Of a DNA stretch of 64,000 nt, positions 12,121 to 24,410 are shown piece by piece. Within the stretch, counting starts at the first letter, position 1. Each line of letters opens with the position of its first letter. The notes below the pieces were generated by a model. The model was not told the DNA's origin, did not search any database, and saw only the letters and a list, made by a program, of their open reading frames with translations. The DNA is from Psilocybe azurescens (taxonomy: Eukaryota; Basidiomycota; Agaricomycetes; Agaricales; Agrocybaceae): positions 248,001 to 312,000 of the forward strand of contig JAJIRX010000859.1 in the NCBI GenBank assembly GCA_023853785.1. The letters run 5' to 3'. The translations under genes and the position numbers were made by a program.

Positions 12121-13676
12121 GTGTTGATGTATTACAGCAGTCTGCCTGGGTATTCGGTGGCCTCCTACTGCACTAGTAAGGGATGTTTCGAGTACAATGG
12201 CGGTACGCGCATATGAAGGCGCGTCAACATTTGTTCAACGCCGAACGGGGTTTGAACTTTACATACCACGGTGTCACGTGTGTCTAATAAGTACGACGCA
12301 CGATGCCGGATTACTGAGTCCCAGTGATAATTTAGGCTACTATCCTCGTAGGCTGAATTGTTTCTTGCTTCCATGAATTACTTGGTTCTCTCCACGATTT
12401 ATGATTCTGACGATATATCCAGAAAAATAGCAATTGGTGACCAGGGCACATTCAAATAACTTGCAGACTACACTTACTAGTAGCCCGGCAGGCCCATGAG
12501 CTACTGGCATCTCGCACTCTCCCGACGCGTTTTAAACATACCAGCACTGTCGTTATTAATTTACAAGAAGAATTTATCGATTCCGATTCATCTCCGCGAA
12601 CCCTCTGGTAGATGTCTCTTCTAAGAATAACAAGCTTTTCAGAACAATGACAATGTGAGCAGCACGCTGCACTACCGTTTACACAACATGATTCCGGCCT
12701 TCGTGCTCCACTTGAGCGCACTTCCGATCAATGATACAACTAGGTTTATCAAAGATCTGAGTCTTGACATGCTTCTAGATGATCTATGAACCAGTTACCA
12801 AAGATGTGCGTGCTGACGCTACTATCGGTTTTTTCTGGTCTCCTTTTGCGCAATTCTCCGCTGCTTCAGTGTCACCACAGTATAAGTCTATCCACTTTCT
12901 GGTTCAAACTGCGCTGGAGATTCACCAAGCTCCGCTGTCCTTGTACTGCTGCGCTCCAGTAACGAAATCGAGGCTGTAACGATGATTTTTGAACCCTGGT
13001 CTCACGAGCATTGAGGCGTTCATTTCTTTGCTCGGGCTGTTCTCTGCCTTCTGGTCTTGGCACTCTCGATTGCTTGTCATACCCCCAGTCTTCAGAGTCT
13101 CTAGTGCTATCTATTACAGCTGGGCCAACCAATGAACTTGAGTTTGTAAAATCTGCACTCAATTGCAGTCGAGCATGGTCAAAAAATCGTTTGATTTATT
13201 GTCGTTTGTCGGGTTATTAATGATGTGCGATGTGCTGAAGGTGTGTCCTGGGCTCCGCTGATTTTATCCCACAGATTGTACGTGTTCGGTATATGCCTGA
13301 GACGGTTGGTTTCTTAGATTGACCGCAGTATTTCTGGTGTCTGGGGATGTACACCGCTACTATTGGCGGGCAATTGGCCAATCATCGGTTGTACCAACTG
13401 CGCATCCATTCTCTGGCTATCCGTGCTTGAACCTTGCCGTTAAATGCCTCATTGACTAGAAGTTTTAGAATTGAGGGTAGTCCGTATCTACGCAGTGGGG
13501 AAGTCTTGTATGTTATTGAACCTTGTAAAATTGGGACTTCACGTCACAAATGGAAGTTGGCTTTTCTTTGCCACATTTTACATTCATAGCAAATATTAAT
13601 ACATAACCGATAAAAACAAACAATGGCTGCCTGCACGTTGTATTCACAAAAAAAGACGCGCATGTATCACCTTCGA
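12121..13676. other. Intergenic, no gene supported
   Basis: Spacer between the Nup85 start and the 3' end of the RING gene. Open frames on both strands are short (under 100 codons), overlap one another and show no family motif. The T-loop-like string near 12246 does not belong to a foldable tRNA. Confidence 0.45.
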
Positions 13677-15743
13677 CTAGAAGTCCTCAGCATCAACCCA
13701 GACCTCCGAGTCCGTGGTATCAAATGCCTCGAGATCATCCAAGCGTACAAGCCTCCTGGCATCCTTCGCATCTCTGATACCAGGTCTAGAAGAAATTACC
13801 CAACGAGCTGGCGAATTCTTGATGTCCTCAAGAAGATCCGCAAGATAAAGCTCGCCGTCGACGTCATATTCTGGCAAGGAGATATTCCATCCAAGAAAAA
13901 CCCGGTTCATCCCACCAGTGTAGGTAACACCTACGTCGCTGTTATCCTCGGATTCGGAAGCGTACAGCTGGTCCAATGAATGAAGAGACACCACGATCCC
14001 TGAGTGGTGGGAATACGAGACATCAAAGTTCTGTATCATTCCGAGACTGCAGCCGCGTTGAAGCAGCTTAAACGCGTCCGCACCACCTTCACGTAAACGA
14101 TGGTCACCGGGATGGATTTCCACGTTAGGAGGCGACCAACGCGGGAGAATGTAAATAACCTCATCACCGCTGTCATCCCCATCTTCTTGATCCTCTTCTT
14201 CGTCACTTTCTTCATCATCGTGTTCTTCGCTATCACTGCTATCTATGTTGGCAAAGATAGATCCCCCAACGCTAAGCTGCCGCAGTCGGTGATACGAGAG
14301 ATTCAGAACACGGTCCGTGAAATCGGAGTCAAATGCCACATAATCGTCGGCTGAATCATGTTCGTCCGATTCCGATTCCTCGCTAACAGGAAATATTCCT
14401 TTCCATGGATCATCAATTTCTGTATCCCGTCCACGATTGGCTCCAGAAGATAAGAAGGCATCAGCAGCTGGGCGAAGTTTTGACTTCTTCAGCGTGGACG
14501 CGACAGCCTTGACCATGAAGACCGGTACAGGTCGACGCTTAACTGCAGCTCTGCAAGTAGGGCAAGATTTGGAGCGCGTGAGGATATAGTGTGGGTCTGT
14601 TAATTCGTTCGGATCAATATCCATGTCATCCGAAGTTGGAGGCGCTTTTCTAAACCATTCTTGAAGACATAAGAGACAAAGAACGTGGCCGCAAGGTGAA
14701 ATTCTACGTAGAAAATTAATGAAATGCAGTCATATGGAATATTGGCTGGAAACTCACACAAAAGGCTGGTCTGGAAGATCCATGCATATTTGACATAGCA
14801 CAGACGATTCAATAGTAGAGAGAATCTAATGAAAGTACGAGACTTCATTGACTGCTTATTTCTCAGTTTCCATGGGCTCATACCTCTTCACTTTTCTTGT
14901 GTTTCTCTTTAACATTCGCTAGCTCTGATTCTCTGTCTTTGATGATCTATAAAGTGGGTTAGAAGAGATCGAAAGATGTCGGTCTTTGACCTACTGAGAC
15001 CGCTGCATTTAGTTCTGATTTTAATTCATCAAGTTTCTGTTGAATAAAAGAAAGTTGTAAGCATGAAAGAAGTGATGGCATAAGCGCACAACGTCAATAC
15101 CTTGAGATTGCGTTTTGAGGTTTTTTTTAGAGTCTTGTAAAGCTTCTTTCAAGGTCTCGATTTCTTTCTTCATTTGATCATATTCCGCAGTAGCCAAAGA
15201 TCCTTTGTAACCCTCAGGTCGACGTTTATTATGCTTGTTTTCATCAACAAAAGTAGCCGTGTCTTGGATAGCATGTTTCGAGGCAACTCTTCCGTTCTTG
15301 TGACTCTGAGATGACGAGGGAGACAAGTCGTGATCCAAAATCGGAGGGTGCGCCATGGCATCGAAGACACGCACTGATGTCTGCTTCGATGGACCGGGCA
15401 CATTGAAAGCAGGGGGAACTCTGTTCTCGAGCCTGTCTGAAGACGCTGTAAGACCCGAAGACTTCTTCCTTTTGAGAGCACGCGGTTGGCCTGGCGTTAT
15501 TGGCAGTGGTTTATCCTTCGTAGAGTTCTTATGACGTCCATCACGCGACAAATTACGATGAGGAGAGGATGTCCTTCGAGAGTAAGTTCTCTCTCTGTCG
15601 GAGGCAGTGGGGCGGTCGTTATATCCTGAGGTCGTGGCTTGCATCAGCTGAGCGACACGCTTCCTTATAGCTTCACTCCCGGAGCGCGTTCTTGTGCTTG
15701 ATGCATTTCTAAGCGAGTATTGCCTTGTATCACGGTCAGACAT
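13677..15743 (-). CDS. RING-finger E3 ubiquitin ligase with acidic C-terminal region
   Basis: Predicted ubiquitin ligase. Exons (minus): 15743-15101, about 15014 (or 15036)-14995, 14946-14884, 14827-14758 and 14703-13677. The N-terminal ~210 residues are basic and Ser/Arg-rich and lead into a coiled coil (MKKEIETLKEALQDSKKNLK, then a second coiled-coil exon). The RING is split by an intron: VLCQICMDLPDQPFVISPCG then HVLCLLCLQEWF, closing with KSCPTCRAAV, i.e. C3HC4 spacing with a long insert before the last CxxC. Downstream are an acidic tract (about 14160-14230) and a C-terminal globular region without a recognised domain. I chose ATG 15743 (MSDRDTRQYS); an in-frame ATG at 15842 is possible. 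The gene is divergent from argininosuccinate synthase with ~460 bp between starts. Substrate unknown. Confidence 0.82.
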
Positions 15744-16203
15744 CCTCCGATAATGATAGTTGGTTCTAGTTGGACGTTGGTTGCTACGTTGTCTTGAACT
15801 CTTGCAGCAGTCAAGCTTTATTGAGAAAAGGATCCTAAGCAAGGATATTCAGCAGCCTGAAGTAGTTCAAATGCTGCCAAAGGACATTCAGACCTAGACA
15901 CGCTTGGGAGCCAAGGTAACTCACCAGACCAGGACAGAATAGACGCCCTAAGGGACAGCGTTAGGGGAAAGGGGAACAATTAGTGATCTGTTCCCGTGAC
16001 CAGGACATGATCGTCACAGGTACTCGATGGCCCAGATTAGATTAGCGCGTCGTACATAAAAATCCGAATCAAATACGGCCGAAAGTTTACAGTCAGTTTT
16101 TAGACAATTCTAGTTCGTGAGCACCTTATAAATTTTATATTCAATCCGAACTTGAACTCTAACCACAACAGTCTCAGGTTGACTTTATTTCACACTGATT
16201 AAA
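15744..16203. promoter_or_regulatory. Shared divergent promoter region, RING gene / ARG1
   Basis: A 460-bp spacer separates two divergent start codons. A TATA-like tataaa at 16127-16132 lies 77 nt before the ARG1 ATG. I looked for a Gcn4/Cpc1 site (TGACTCA), expected for an arginine gene under general amino-acid control, and saw no perfect copy. Confidence 0.45.
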
Positions 16204-17941
16204 ATGCCTGCAAACTCCGGTCGTGTTCTTCTCGCCTATTCTGGAGGATTGGGTGAGTTTGCATGGTGCATCTCCATGGCCGCGTTTCTGATTTGAATAT
16301 CAAGATACCTCCTGTATCCTTGCCTGGTTGATCGAGCAGGGATACGAGGTCTATGCCTTCATGGCTGATGTTGGTCAGGAAGAAGTGAATAAGTGCGATG
16401 TGACAATCTCACTTGCATAACCTGATCTCTTTCACAGGACTTTGCTGCGGCTGAGGCAAAGGCTCTTAAAGTCGGTGCCAAGAAGTTTTTCTTGGAGGTG
16501 AGTACTCTGCTAATAGATATCAAGGGAATGCGTATTTACCGATTTATTATCGCAGGACTTGAAGCGCGAATTTGTCACTGAACTCATCTACCCTGCGGTT
16601 CAAGCCAACTGTATCTACGAGGTATGTGCTTGTTCTCCAAAATATCGAACGATTCTTAATCGAATTTTAGAACGTCTACCTCCTCGGTACCTCTCTCGCC
16701 CGACCAGTCATTGCTCGTGGCATGATTGCTGTCGCCGAACGTGAGGGATGCGAGTAAGTGTTGCTGCCGAGTAGAAGCACTCGCCTTGTGGTGATTTAAT
16801 TATGCACTAACGCCCCTAACTTTTACAGCTACGTCTCTCACGGATGCACAGGCAAGGAAACGACCAAGTTCGATTTGAACTTGCATTCTACGGATTGAAG
16901 CCTGACATCAAGGTTATCGCCCCATGGCGCCTTCCTGGTTAGTCGAAAAAATACATTAAACCCTGCCCTCCAGTAAATTAACTTCTATGTCAGAATTCTA
17001 CAACCGATTCCCTGGCCGTCAATCCCTCCTCGCCTATGCCGAAAAGCAAGGCATCCCCGTTGTCCAAACCGCAGCCAAGCCATGGTCGACCGACGAGAAT
17101 CTGTTCCACATCTCATACGAGGCCGGAATTCTCGAGGACCCTAACACTACTCCCCCCACCGACATGTGGAAATTGACCACAGCCCCCGAAGATGCACCCA
17201 CTCAGCCCGAGCGCATCGCCATCGAGTTCAAAGGCGGTCTCCCCACCCGCGTCGTCGTTCCCGATGAACAGAAGGAATACACTGACTCCGTCGAGATCTT
17301 CCTCGCTCTCAACGCTCTCGGAAGGAAGCACGGCGTCGGCAGAATCGACATCGTCGAGAACCGATTCATCGGTGTCAAGTCCCGTGGCTGCTACGAGTCT
17401 CCTGGAGCTACCATCCTTCGCGCTGCCCACGTCGATCTCGAGGGTCTCACCCTCGACAGGAACGTCCGCGCCCTCCGCGATCAATTCACTACCATTGAAT
17501 TCAGCCGAATTCTGTACAACGGACACTTCTTCACCCCCGAACGCGAGTTCATCACCAGCTCGATCCCCGCCAGCCAGAGGACCGTTAATGGCTTGGTCAG
17601 ATTGAAGCTCTACAAGGGCAATGTCATCATCGAAGGACGCGAGAGCTCTGAGGTTTGTTTTAACGGGTATTTTTATAGATGTGAACAATCAGATGACCGT
17701 ATCTTTAGGGTCTGTACGACGAACAGCAATCCTCCATGGATGAACTTGGTGGATTCGAGCCCACCGACACCACTGGCTTCATCGCCATCGAGTCCATTCG
17801 CATCAAAAAGTACGTCAATAATCAGAATGATATCAAGAATCTTTCCTGACCTTCGTCTGCTTATTTAGATGGGCGCAGGCCAACATCCGCAAAGGTCAAT
17901 CTGGTGTATCCCCCAAAGACGTCTACGGCAGCCGAGTTTAA
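16204..17941 (+). CDS. ARG1: Argininosuccinate synthase, one-base frameshift in exon 6
   Basis: Condenses citrulline and aspartate with ATP, the penultimate step of arginine synthesis, in the cytosol. Nine exons: 16204-16252, 16305-16384, 16438-16497, 16556-16621, 16671-16753, 16829-16937, 16994-17652, 17709-17809 and 17869-17941. The protein opens with [20 protein letters not shown], the N-type ATP-pyrophosphatase P-loop (SGGxDTS), followed by [16 protein letters not shown] and YVSHGCTGK. After that Lys, the family reads GNDQVRFEL, but the DNA has aaggaaacgac where aagggaaacgac is expected (16855-16863). One base is missing, and the frame resumes correctly from [19 protein letters not shown] to the end ([10 protein letters not shown]). 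The rest is intact, including [20 protein letters not shown]. The gene is certain. Whether the frameshift is real is not; a true loss would make an arginine auxotroph. Confidence 0.96.
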
Positions 17942-18494
17942 TGGAAAGGCGATCTACATATAAAATTCGTCTCAATGTTGCTTCTAGTTTTTGGTTGATT
18001 GATGTCGAAAGAAAATATACAAATGTAATAGTATATAGCGCGTTGCCAATAGAAAAGGGCATGCACTCTATAACTGATATTAAATCGTGAGCTGTCTACA
18101 GAATTATACATTTAAGGTAATGCTGGCTGTGTGGGGACGCCGGAGTGAGTGGTGGTTAGCTCACACCGACCTGCCTCGAAAAAAAATATGAGGCTTTCAA
18201 GTAATGAGCAGGAGAAAGCATCCAGATTTAACGAGATGATAGGTTTTCTGTCATTGGGCGTGTCATTGCAAGGGTAGGCGGTGGCAATGTTCATGATACG
18301 CGACGATCTCGTTGGCGCGGGCCTGGATGTAGAGGTGTGGCCATTTCAGAGGTGATTGATGGTCCATTTGTCGTATGACCTATGCCGATTTGTCGAGAAC
18401 CGGAAAATTTCCACAAATATTGTGGTTGCCGACAAAAGGCCGAGGCCGTAGAGTCGATTGAAGAACGAATGTTTCGTTCTTCTATGCACTGAGG
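17942..18494. other. Convergent intergenic spacer
   Basis: Spacer between the 3' ends of ARG1 (+) and the Tpt1 gene (-). No coding potential beyond 60-75-codon shadows, and no repeat noticed. Confidence 0.45.
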
Positions 18495-19737
18495 CTATGT
18501 ATATCGATGCAGCAAATTCGTGCTGCGGAGGTCAAGTAATGTGGCACCCAATAAGGCTTGTGGAGGGATAATCCCATCCACATTGCCGACGGCATACGTT
18601 TCACGAGCTTGTGTCGAGAAAAACATGACACCATTTCGAGCGGCTACTTCGGAGTCGATGGAGATACATAAATGCTGTAGGCGGGCAGGGAAATGCATCG
18701 CTGTAACAGCTGTAAGCATAAAAACCCACAGAATAAGGGACCATACAACTCACTTTCAAAGAGCGCGTTCTCTAGAGTGCGATGTATGCGGATGCGCCCG
18801 AATTTTTGTTCAGGTATCCCATACTGGCCTGTAAGCAGGTATTGGTTTAATGGACAGTTAAAAAAAGTGAAATAAAACTGACGGATATTGTCCGAGTCCC
18901 TGGGCTCGCACAAGCAAATTGCTGTCTTTAATCTCGCCATATTCAAAATTCTATGATCAGAGCTATCTATACCCTTAAGTGACACGCGTCGTAAGTATCA
19001 TATGATCTTCTGCGTGCTTCATTGACTCACAATCATCGAATGAGCTCGCTTTGCTCTGACCCACCAGACATCCTCAAGTTGTCCCTCGATAAAGTCTGGC
19101 ATATGCACTAAATCAAAGTCCCTCGACGGATCCTTTTGGCAGAGCTCCGCAAATCGGTCAAAGGTGTAATCCTTATAAAACTCGTCGCGCATCTATTCAC
19201 AACCAATTTGTTAATTCCCTGTCATTGGAAAGAGAAATCCAAAGCACCGACCACATCAGAAACGCGCGCAAACCCATCCGGGAGGATTCTGAGTCCTTTA
19301 TTTCGAGCTGTATGACGCAAAAGTTGCGCGGTGTGCGCAGAGAAATTAAATTGTACGAGTGCTTCTTCTTTATTCTTCTTTACAGCTGGAAAATAGAACG
19401 GGGTATTGGCGCGAAATTTGCGAGAAGGATAAGGTGTAGGTGTAAATTGGCCAAGACTTTCCTCAGCTTCTTTTAGAGATTTGTTTCGGTTGTTGACTGA
19501 CACCACAATGGACTCGCTAGGTGGCTGGAGGATGATGGCACTGTTGACTTTCGGATAGGAATTTGGGTCGAATACAAGTAGGCGTGACTTCTGCTTGACT
19601 TTGTTCCATGGTTTTGGTTTGTTTGCTATCGTCCGGGCACCATTCAACGCGACTAAAGCCTTTGCAATGGGTCGCCTAGTTGGAGCACAATGACTGCATC
19701 TCAGAAGCCTTGCTTGCATTTCGCAGCAGAGAAGCAA
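18495..19737 (-). CDS. tRNA 2'-phosphotransferase (Tpt1/KptA family)
   Basis: Removes the splice-junction 2'-phosphate of ligated tRNA using NAD+, the last step of tRNA splicing. Exon 1 is 19737-19252 and exon 2 19192-19031; further exons reach a stop at 18495. Evidence: TAQLLRHTARNKGLRILPDG (the LLRH motif, giving Arg and His of the family's R-H-R-R tetrad), FARVSDV, then DEFYKDYTFDRFAELCQKD and WWVRAKRAHSM (matching the family's RANQGHS-type segment with the third Arg). The C-terminal part is SIDSEVAARNGVMFFSTQAR followed by GNVDGIIPPQALL, like the family's ALxxGxxFYxSxNGV and GxIPP. Splicing between about 19030 and 18720 is not resolved and the last Arg motif (perhaps GRIRIHRTL) is uncertain. 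The ~110 residues before the catalytic core are longer than usual and unrecognised. Confidence 0.72.
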
Positions 19738-20064
19738 TATCGCTCCTGTGGGACCGTATGGTCTCGTCTATGGTATAGGAAGGAAAGCGTGAATTAGAGA
19801 GAGCGACATACGGACCACCGCGACTGGCGTATGAGAGTTGTTACAGTTTCCGAAAAGCTGCAAAATTTGGTGGCGGTCAACTTCGACTGAGATCACGTGA
19901 CAGGTGATCTGTCCAGAAATGCCAATGGAATCATTTGGTTGGATGCCGCTCAACGAATCAGAGGCGTTCTTTTCGGTGCTCCAACTTTAACAAATTATTT
20001 GAGAGTAGTGAAATGTATGTATACAACAGATAAATATTATTCTACGGGTCGAATTTGAGCCTGC
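19738..20064. other. Short intergenic spacer
   Basis: About 330 bp between the start of the Tpt1 gene and the 3' end of the Sir2 gene, both on the minus strand. It should contain the Tpt1 promoter. No TATA element or coding exon is obvious. Confidence 0.4.
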
Positions 20065-22867
20065 TCAAGCCTCAAGTTGCGCGCGCTTTTTGGTCCTTCG
20101 GCCGTCTGCTTCAACTTTCTGAGGACTTGTCCCAGGAGTTGACTGTCGCGTGTTATAACCAGAGTTGGTGGCACTTGCCGGTGCAGATTTTGGTATCCCT
20201 AGCTTGCTTTTCAACTGCTGGAGCCACTTCCCACCGTCCGCCCCATCAAACAGCCACACATGACTTGCAAGAGGTTTAGAGATAACAGCGTCCTTGAGAA
20301 ACAAGCTAGTAGAACTACACACCTCTCGCCTACCCTCTCTGGGTTTCTCGATGCTTCCAAGTCACTATCATCTGTCGACACTCTCTTCTTTAGGTTTCCT
20401 CGCGGTGGTTGTAGTCTCGTGGTAGGAACGTTGCTGTTTGGCGTTGGCACAACTTCAGGCAGAACAGGTAGCTCCCAGCCAAGCTCCTTGCAAAGATATA
20501 ATACGATGTTATCTGCATTCCCAAGAAGCATTATCTGAATGAAGAAATAGGTATGAGCCCATCCTGTCCTGTCCAAGAAGAGTCGTCAAAGAAGGAACTA
20601 GACCCGACGTACATCTGGATTTATGTGCCGTATAGGGGTCTTGTTAATAAGAATCTATATCGGGCTTGAGCACTCATTAATGAAGCAAGAAATGCGAGAA
20701 CTTCATACCTGAGGTATTGAATGGGGTAGGTGGGCTGCCCTCATATTAATAAACGCCGATAAAACAGAACATGGGCACAAGAAACCTACAAAGAATTTCT
20801 GCCACAGGAGATACCTTTAAGGAGGTACCGATCACAAGGAGTAAATCAACTTTAGAGCGGTCTTCAGCCAACGAATGGTCAAATGCATCTGTTAGCTTCT
20901 CGCCGAAGAATGTAATGTCAGGCTTGGCGCATCAAAGCCTGTTAGCTCTTTGAATGGCAGGAACAGAGTAGAAAATGAATCACTTTCATGATACCAGGAG
21001 GATAGGCTGGCTCATCGCTTTCGTCTTCGACGTCGCTATCCCACTGGCCTTTCGCTTTCTTTTTTGCTTATCTTGCCTTTGCGTCGTATGGAGACTGATG
21101 GCACGGCATTGCAGATTTTACAAAGTGGCACCTTATGGCTGAGGATGTCGGCTTCTATTTCTATGCCAGGAACTCGTTGGCGACATTGAAGACAGCTGGC
21201 GGTGGCGAACGATCCATGGCACTGTAAAACCTTCTTGACTCCTGCTAGAGTTTCTAGAGTGTCTATGTTTTGAGTATAATTCTGAGCCACAGCATCAGTA
21301 AAACATGGACAACAGTAAGTAACTTCACTGAAGTACCCTAAGAAGCTGTTGGCAAAGAAACAATGATAAGAAACTGTCTGAAAGAAAATCTAATAATAAT
21401 TACCTTTCCCCGGTCTTCTACTTGCTTGATAAACCGATGACAAGGAGAAGGGACAAAATTCGAAGGATAGATCTGACTATTCTTGCCTGTCACTCCCCTG
21501 TGTCCTTCACGGAAAGGTGAAATTTACCTTGCAAAGGAACTAAAATAGAGTCAGATAAACCGAGTATAGCGGAACCCCTGCTACTCACTAAAAACTATGA
21601 ACCACCAATCAAAATGGCGGAGTTTGAGTAGCCTTTCAAATCACAGAAAGCACTGCAAAAATACCGGATGGATTTTCTTTGAAATATTGTATATCAAACC
21701 TGTACCATCTTAGTAATTTCGTTTTATTATTCGATGATGGTATCTTACATTTGTTGAGGGTCGTCTAGTTCGTATTCCCCTTTACCCTTTAATGAGGCAT
21801 ATAGTCCGTCGCGAGAGCGGAAGTCTGGAATACCGCACGATACGCCTGAAAACATGTTCGAAAAATAATTACAACGCGATGACGGAACGTCACCTACTGA
21901 TACCAGCACCAGTGAGAATTAGGATGCGCTGAGAGTTACGAATGAGGTTAACCGCGTCGGAGATGGTATTATATTGAGGGAGTTTGTCCCGATTCCGAAG
22001 TCTGTCAAAATGTTATTGTAGGGTCATGACTACATGAACGATGGTGTGGCATACTGATGCGACAACGCAACTCGCAGGAAGTATAGCAGGGTTTGTGGTC
22101 GTCTGGTTTGTAACTCTGGGCACTGGAGGAAAAACTTGAGACCGCCAAACTTTGCAACTAGGCGGTCTTGTCTTACCAGTTCGACATCAAATGCTTCCAA
22201 GAGCTTTGTTATAGGAATGTTACGCGCTCTAACATATTCCTCAATAAAGGCGGAAGAGCCTGATAGGGAAACTTCGTTAAAAGCCTAAAAATAGTCACGT
22301 CGAGGATACCAACCGCGTTCTTTAAGGAGGTGCGTCATCTTTTTAATTTCTTCTTTACTCCATGTATCCTTCGCTATAAGGAGAGAGCAATTTCACTGAG
22401 TGAAAACGCGATAAACACGATAGATGATAAAAACCTCGATTTTCGGCGTTCTCTGGCATGCCAGGGAAGAGGGTAGAAATCTCTTGACTATCTTCATCAT
22501 GCGATTCCTCATCCTCGTCTATATGTAGGTCGGATGAAGGTTCGCAGTTTTCGTCGTTTTCATCGATGTTGATTAGGACAGAAAGAATATCCTCGATAGT
22601 TTCTGCGTCGACGTCAACATCCTCCGAAGCTTCTAAAAACGCCTGAACTTGTCGAGACAAAATTTCATTGTGGAAGGTGGCAATAGACTGATTGGAAGCA
22701 GCAAGAGGATCCCGGTGATCAGATTGGTGGACGACACTTTCCGAGTCCAGAGTAATTGACACATGGCTAGCATCTACAGACCGGGGGGGAAAGTGAGCGA
22801 TGCCAAGGTTTGCTGCAGCAGTGAATACATAGCACAAACTCATGTCGATTGGAGGTATTTCCGCCAA
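20065..22867 (-). CDS. Sir2-family NAD+-dependent deacetylase, one-base frameshift
   Basis: Sirtuin of the Sir2/Hst1/SIRT1 class, a nuclear histone deacetylase acting in silencing. The N-terminal exon (22867 downward) is acidic and gives [21 protein letters not shown] Sir2-type N-terminal helical region follows ([17 protein letters not shown], then [19 protein letters not shown]). The NAD fold reads [20 protein letters not shown], with an intron in the motif; the class-specific [18 protein letters not shown] is diagnostic. [14 protein letters not shown] and [16 protein letters not shown] (catalytic His, first Zn pair) are followed by CKIC (second Zn pair), then [25 protein letters not shown] and a Ser/Arg-rich tail ending KKRAQLEA. 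In the Zn insertion the frame breaks at a run of six T (21060-21065, + strand). Removing one restores [20 protein letters not shown] into the next conserved motif. About ten short introns; not every junction was resolved. Confidence 0.92.
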
Positions 22868-23460
22868 TGTGATTCTTGCGGGGTGTTAGAAAGTTTAGAT
22901 ATAATGAATTCTGAACTGAGATAACCAGAAAAAGAAGGACTAGCAGTAATCTAAAGACAGCGGAACGGAGTTGAGTGAATTGTGAATGAAATGATACCCA
23001 TAAAGGGGTAGAAATCAAACAGCGACAACCTTTGCTACTTTTTCTCACGCGCTCCGGCCCGCCGTACGAAACATTGGTCGTCTTTTTTGGATACCAGTCG
23101 CCTTAATGCAAGCTTCAACCCTTTGAATTGTGGACTGATCAAAGCCTCTTTGTATGGTGTGTAACCATAGACTGCGTGTACAGCATGCATTCCTAATACT
23201 CCAGTGAGACCATGCCTTCTGTCCCAAGAATTTATACTAAATGTGTGTTCAGATTCCATCCGTCTTCATCTCCCGCCCATATCAGTTGGTATACCCCCAC
23301 TTATTCCAGTAGCCCAGAAAGATCAAAGGTCCGTCCCGCCCATTAATTATGAGACACCTACGATAAGGCTAACAATCACCGATCTCCAGGCCACCAAGTG
23401 CGGACGACAAGGGGCTGGAAGGACATTCTATAATAACAGCCGCTTCATAAGAGACGCTAA
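22868..23460. other. Divergent promoter spacer
   Basis: Separates the divergent starts of SIR2 (-) and the unknown gene at 23461 (+). Two overlapping minus-strand frames at 23035-23259 (74 and 60 codons) end in this region. They have no recognisable features and probably are not genes. Confidence 0.4.
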
Positions 23461-24410
23461 ATGGATTCCTTTACTCCCCAAACTTTTACAAATCTTCCGA
23501 AGCATAAGATGCCTTCTTTCGATTCCTATAACGCGAAGACCACCAGCATCAGCGTAAGTCCGTCTTCCTCGATATCGTGTACAAAGTACTCATACGTGTA
23601 CTTACTTGTATGCAGTACCCATGGCCCACAGAGGTCAATGGTATAGAGCGTATTGCCCTTTCCGCCCAAGGTGATCTACAAAGGGTCTTGAGGTAAGATC
23701 CTTTATCCTCCATTTCAGTGCTGTCACGTATTGATTCTTCCTTGACGTCAGTGCATTTTTCGCCCGACCCATCGTGATAGCCCTCGTATATTCGGGAGAC
23801 TACTCGTCAAAAGAGCTTGCAGTCTCCCGTGGAACAGGTCCTGAGTCCCACCGATGCTATCATAGCATCTGCTTCGCCCGAGTCACCCATCACCCAAACC
23901 CGACAAGTCCACCTGCAATGCGCAGGCAAAATTGTTTGTACCGCCACGTCCAGTGTCCGGATCACCTCCCCCGAATGTGCCCATCTTTTCCTTCAGGAGA
24001 AGTACGCCATCGGACAGATGTTCAGGCGCCTCGAGAAGGTACCCGCATTCGAGCTCCTTTCTGTCGGACTGGGTGCCGTTAAGGGTGAGAAGCAGCCCGC
24101 CTCGAGCTTTACTTCTAGCAAGGACGAATCACGACAACTGTGGAGAAAATACACTCTTGTTATTCCGAACTTCGAATGCGAGATATTGGAAGTCTTTCCC
24201 TCCCGAGATATGTTCCTAGGGGATGAAAGTTGGCTGTCCAGCAGTCCAGCTCAATCTATTCCAGAGCTTGGAAATACCATTGCGACAAAGACGGCAAGCT
24301 CTCTGTCTGCCTTCAAGCAGAGCCTCAGTTTGGTTTTGGCTGCTGGCTTCCTCATCATGCTTTTTTTCGAAGTTTCTGTCTATACTGGTGGACGTTCTAG
24401 ATTTTGTTAA
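23461..24410 (+). CDS. Unknown conserved-looking protein, chorismate-lyase-like pattern, frameshifted
   Basis: Not a family I can name with certainty. Exons 23461-23553, 23616-23692 and 23752-24410 splice to MPSFDSYNAKTTSIS (from 23509; ATG 23461 gives 16 more residues) then YPWPTEVNGIERIALSAQGD, LQRVLSAFFARPIVIALVYS. The frame then shifts by one base. Dropping one A from the run at 23809-23812 continues as SLQSPVEQVLSPTDAIIASA and HLQCAGKIVCTATSSVRITS, then GQMFRRLEKVPAFELLSVG. The order (Leu-rich GDLQRVLxAFFARPIxI, a strand with CTATSxVxI, then a FRRL...PxFELLxVG helix) resembles the chorismate-lyase/UTRA-type fold, an inference from pattern only. The C-terminus has a hydrophobic stretch (LSLVLAAGFLIMLFF) that may be a membrane anchor. 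No catalytic claim is made. Confidence 0.6.

Noticed and set aside
12225..12300. Possible tRNA (gttcaaac T-loop-like on minus strand)
   Set aside because: T-stem does not pair and no D- or anticodon arm could be built.
17113..17688. 191-codon open frame antisense to ARG1
   Set aside because: Its composition simply mirrors the GC-rich codon bias of the ARG1 exon; no independent evidence.
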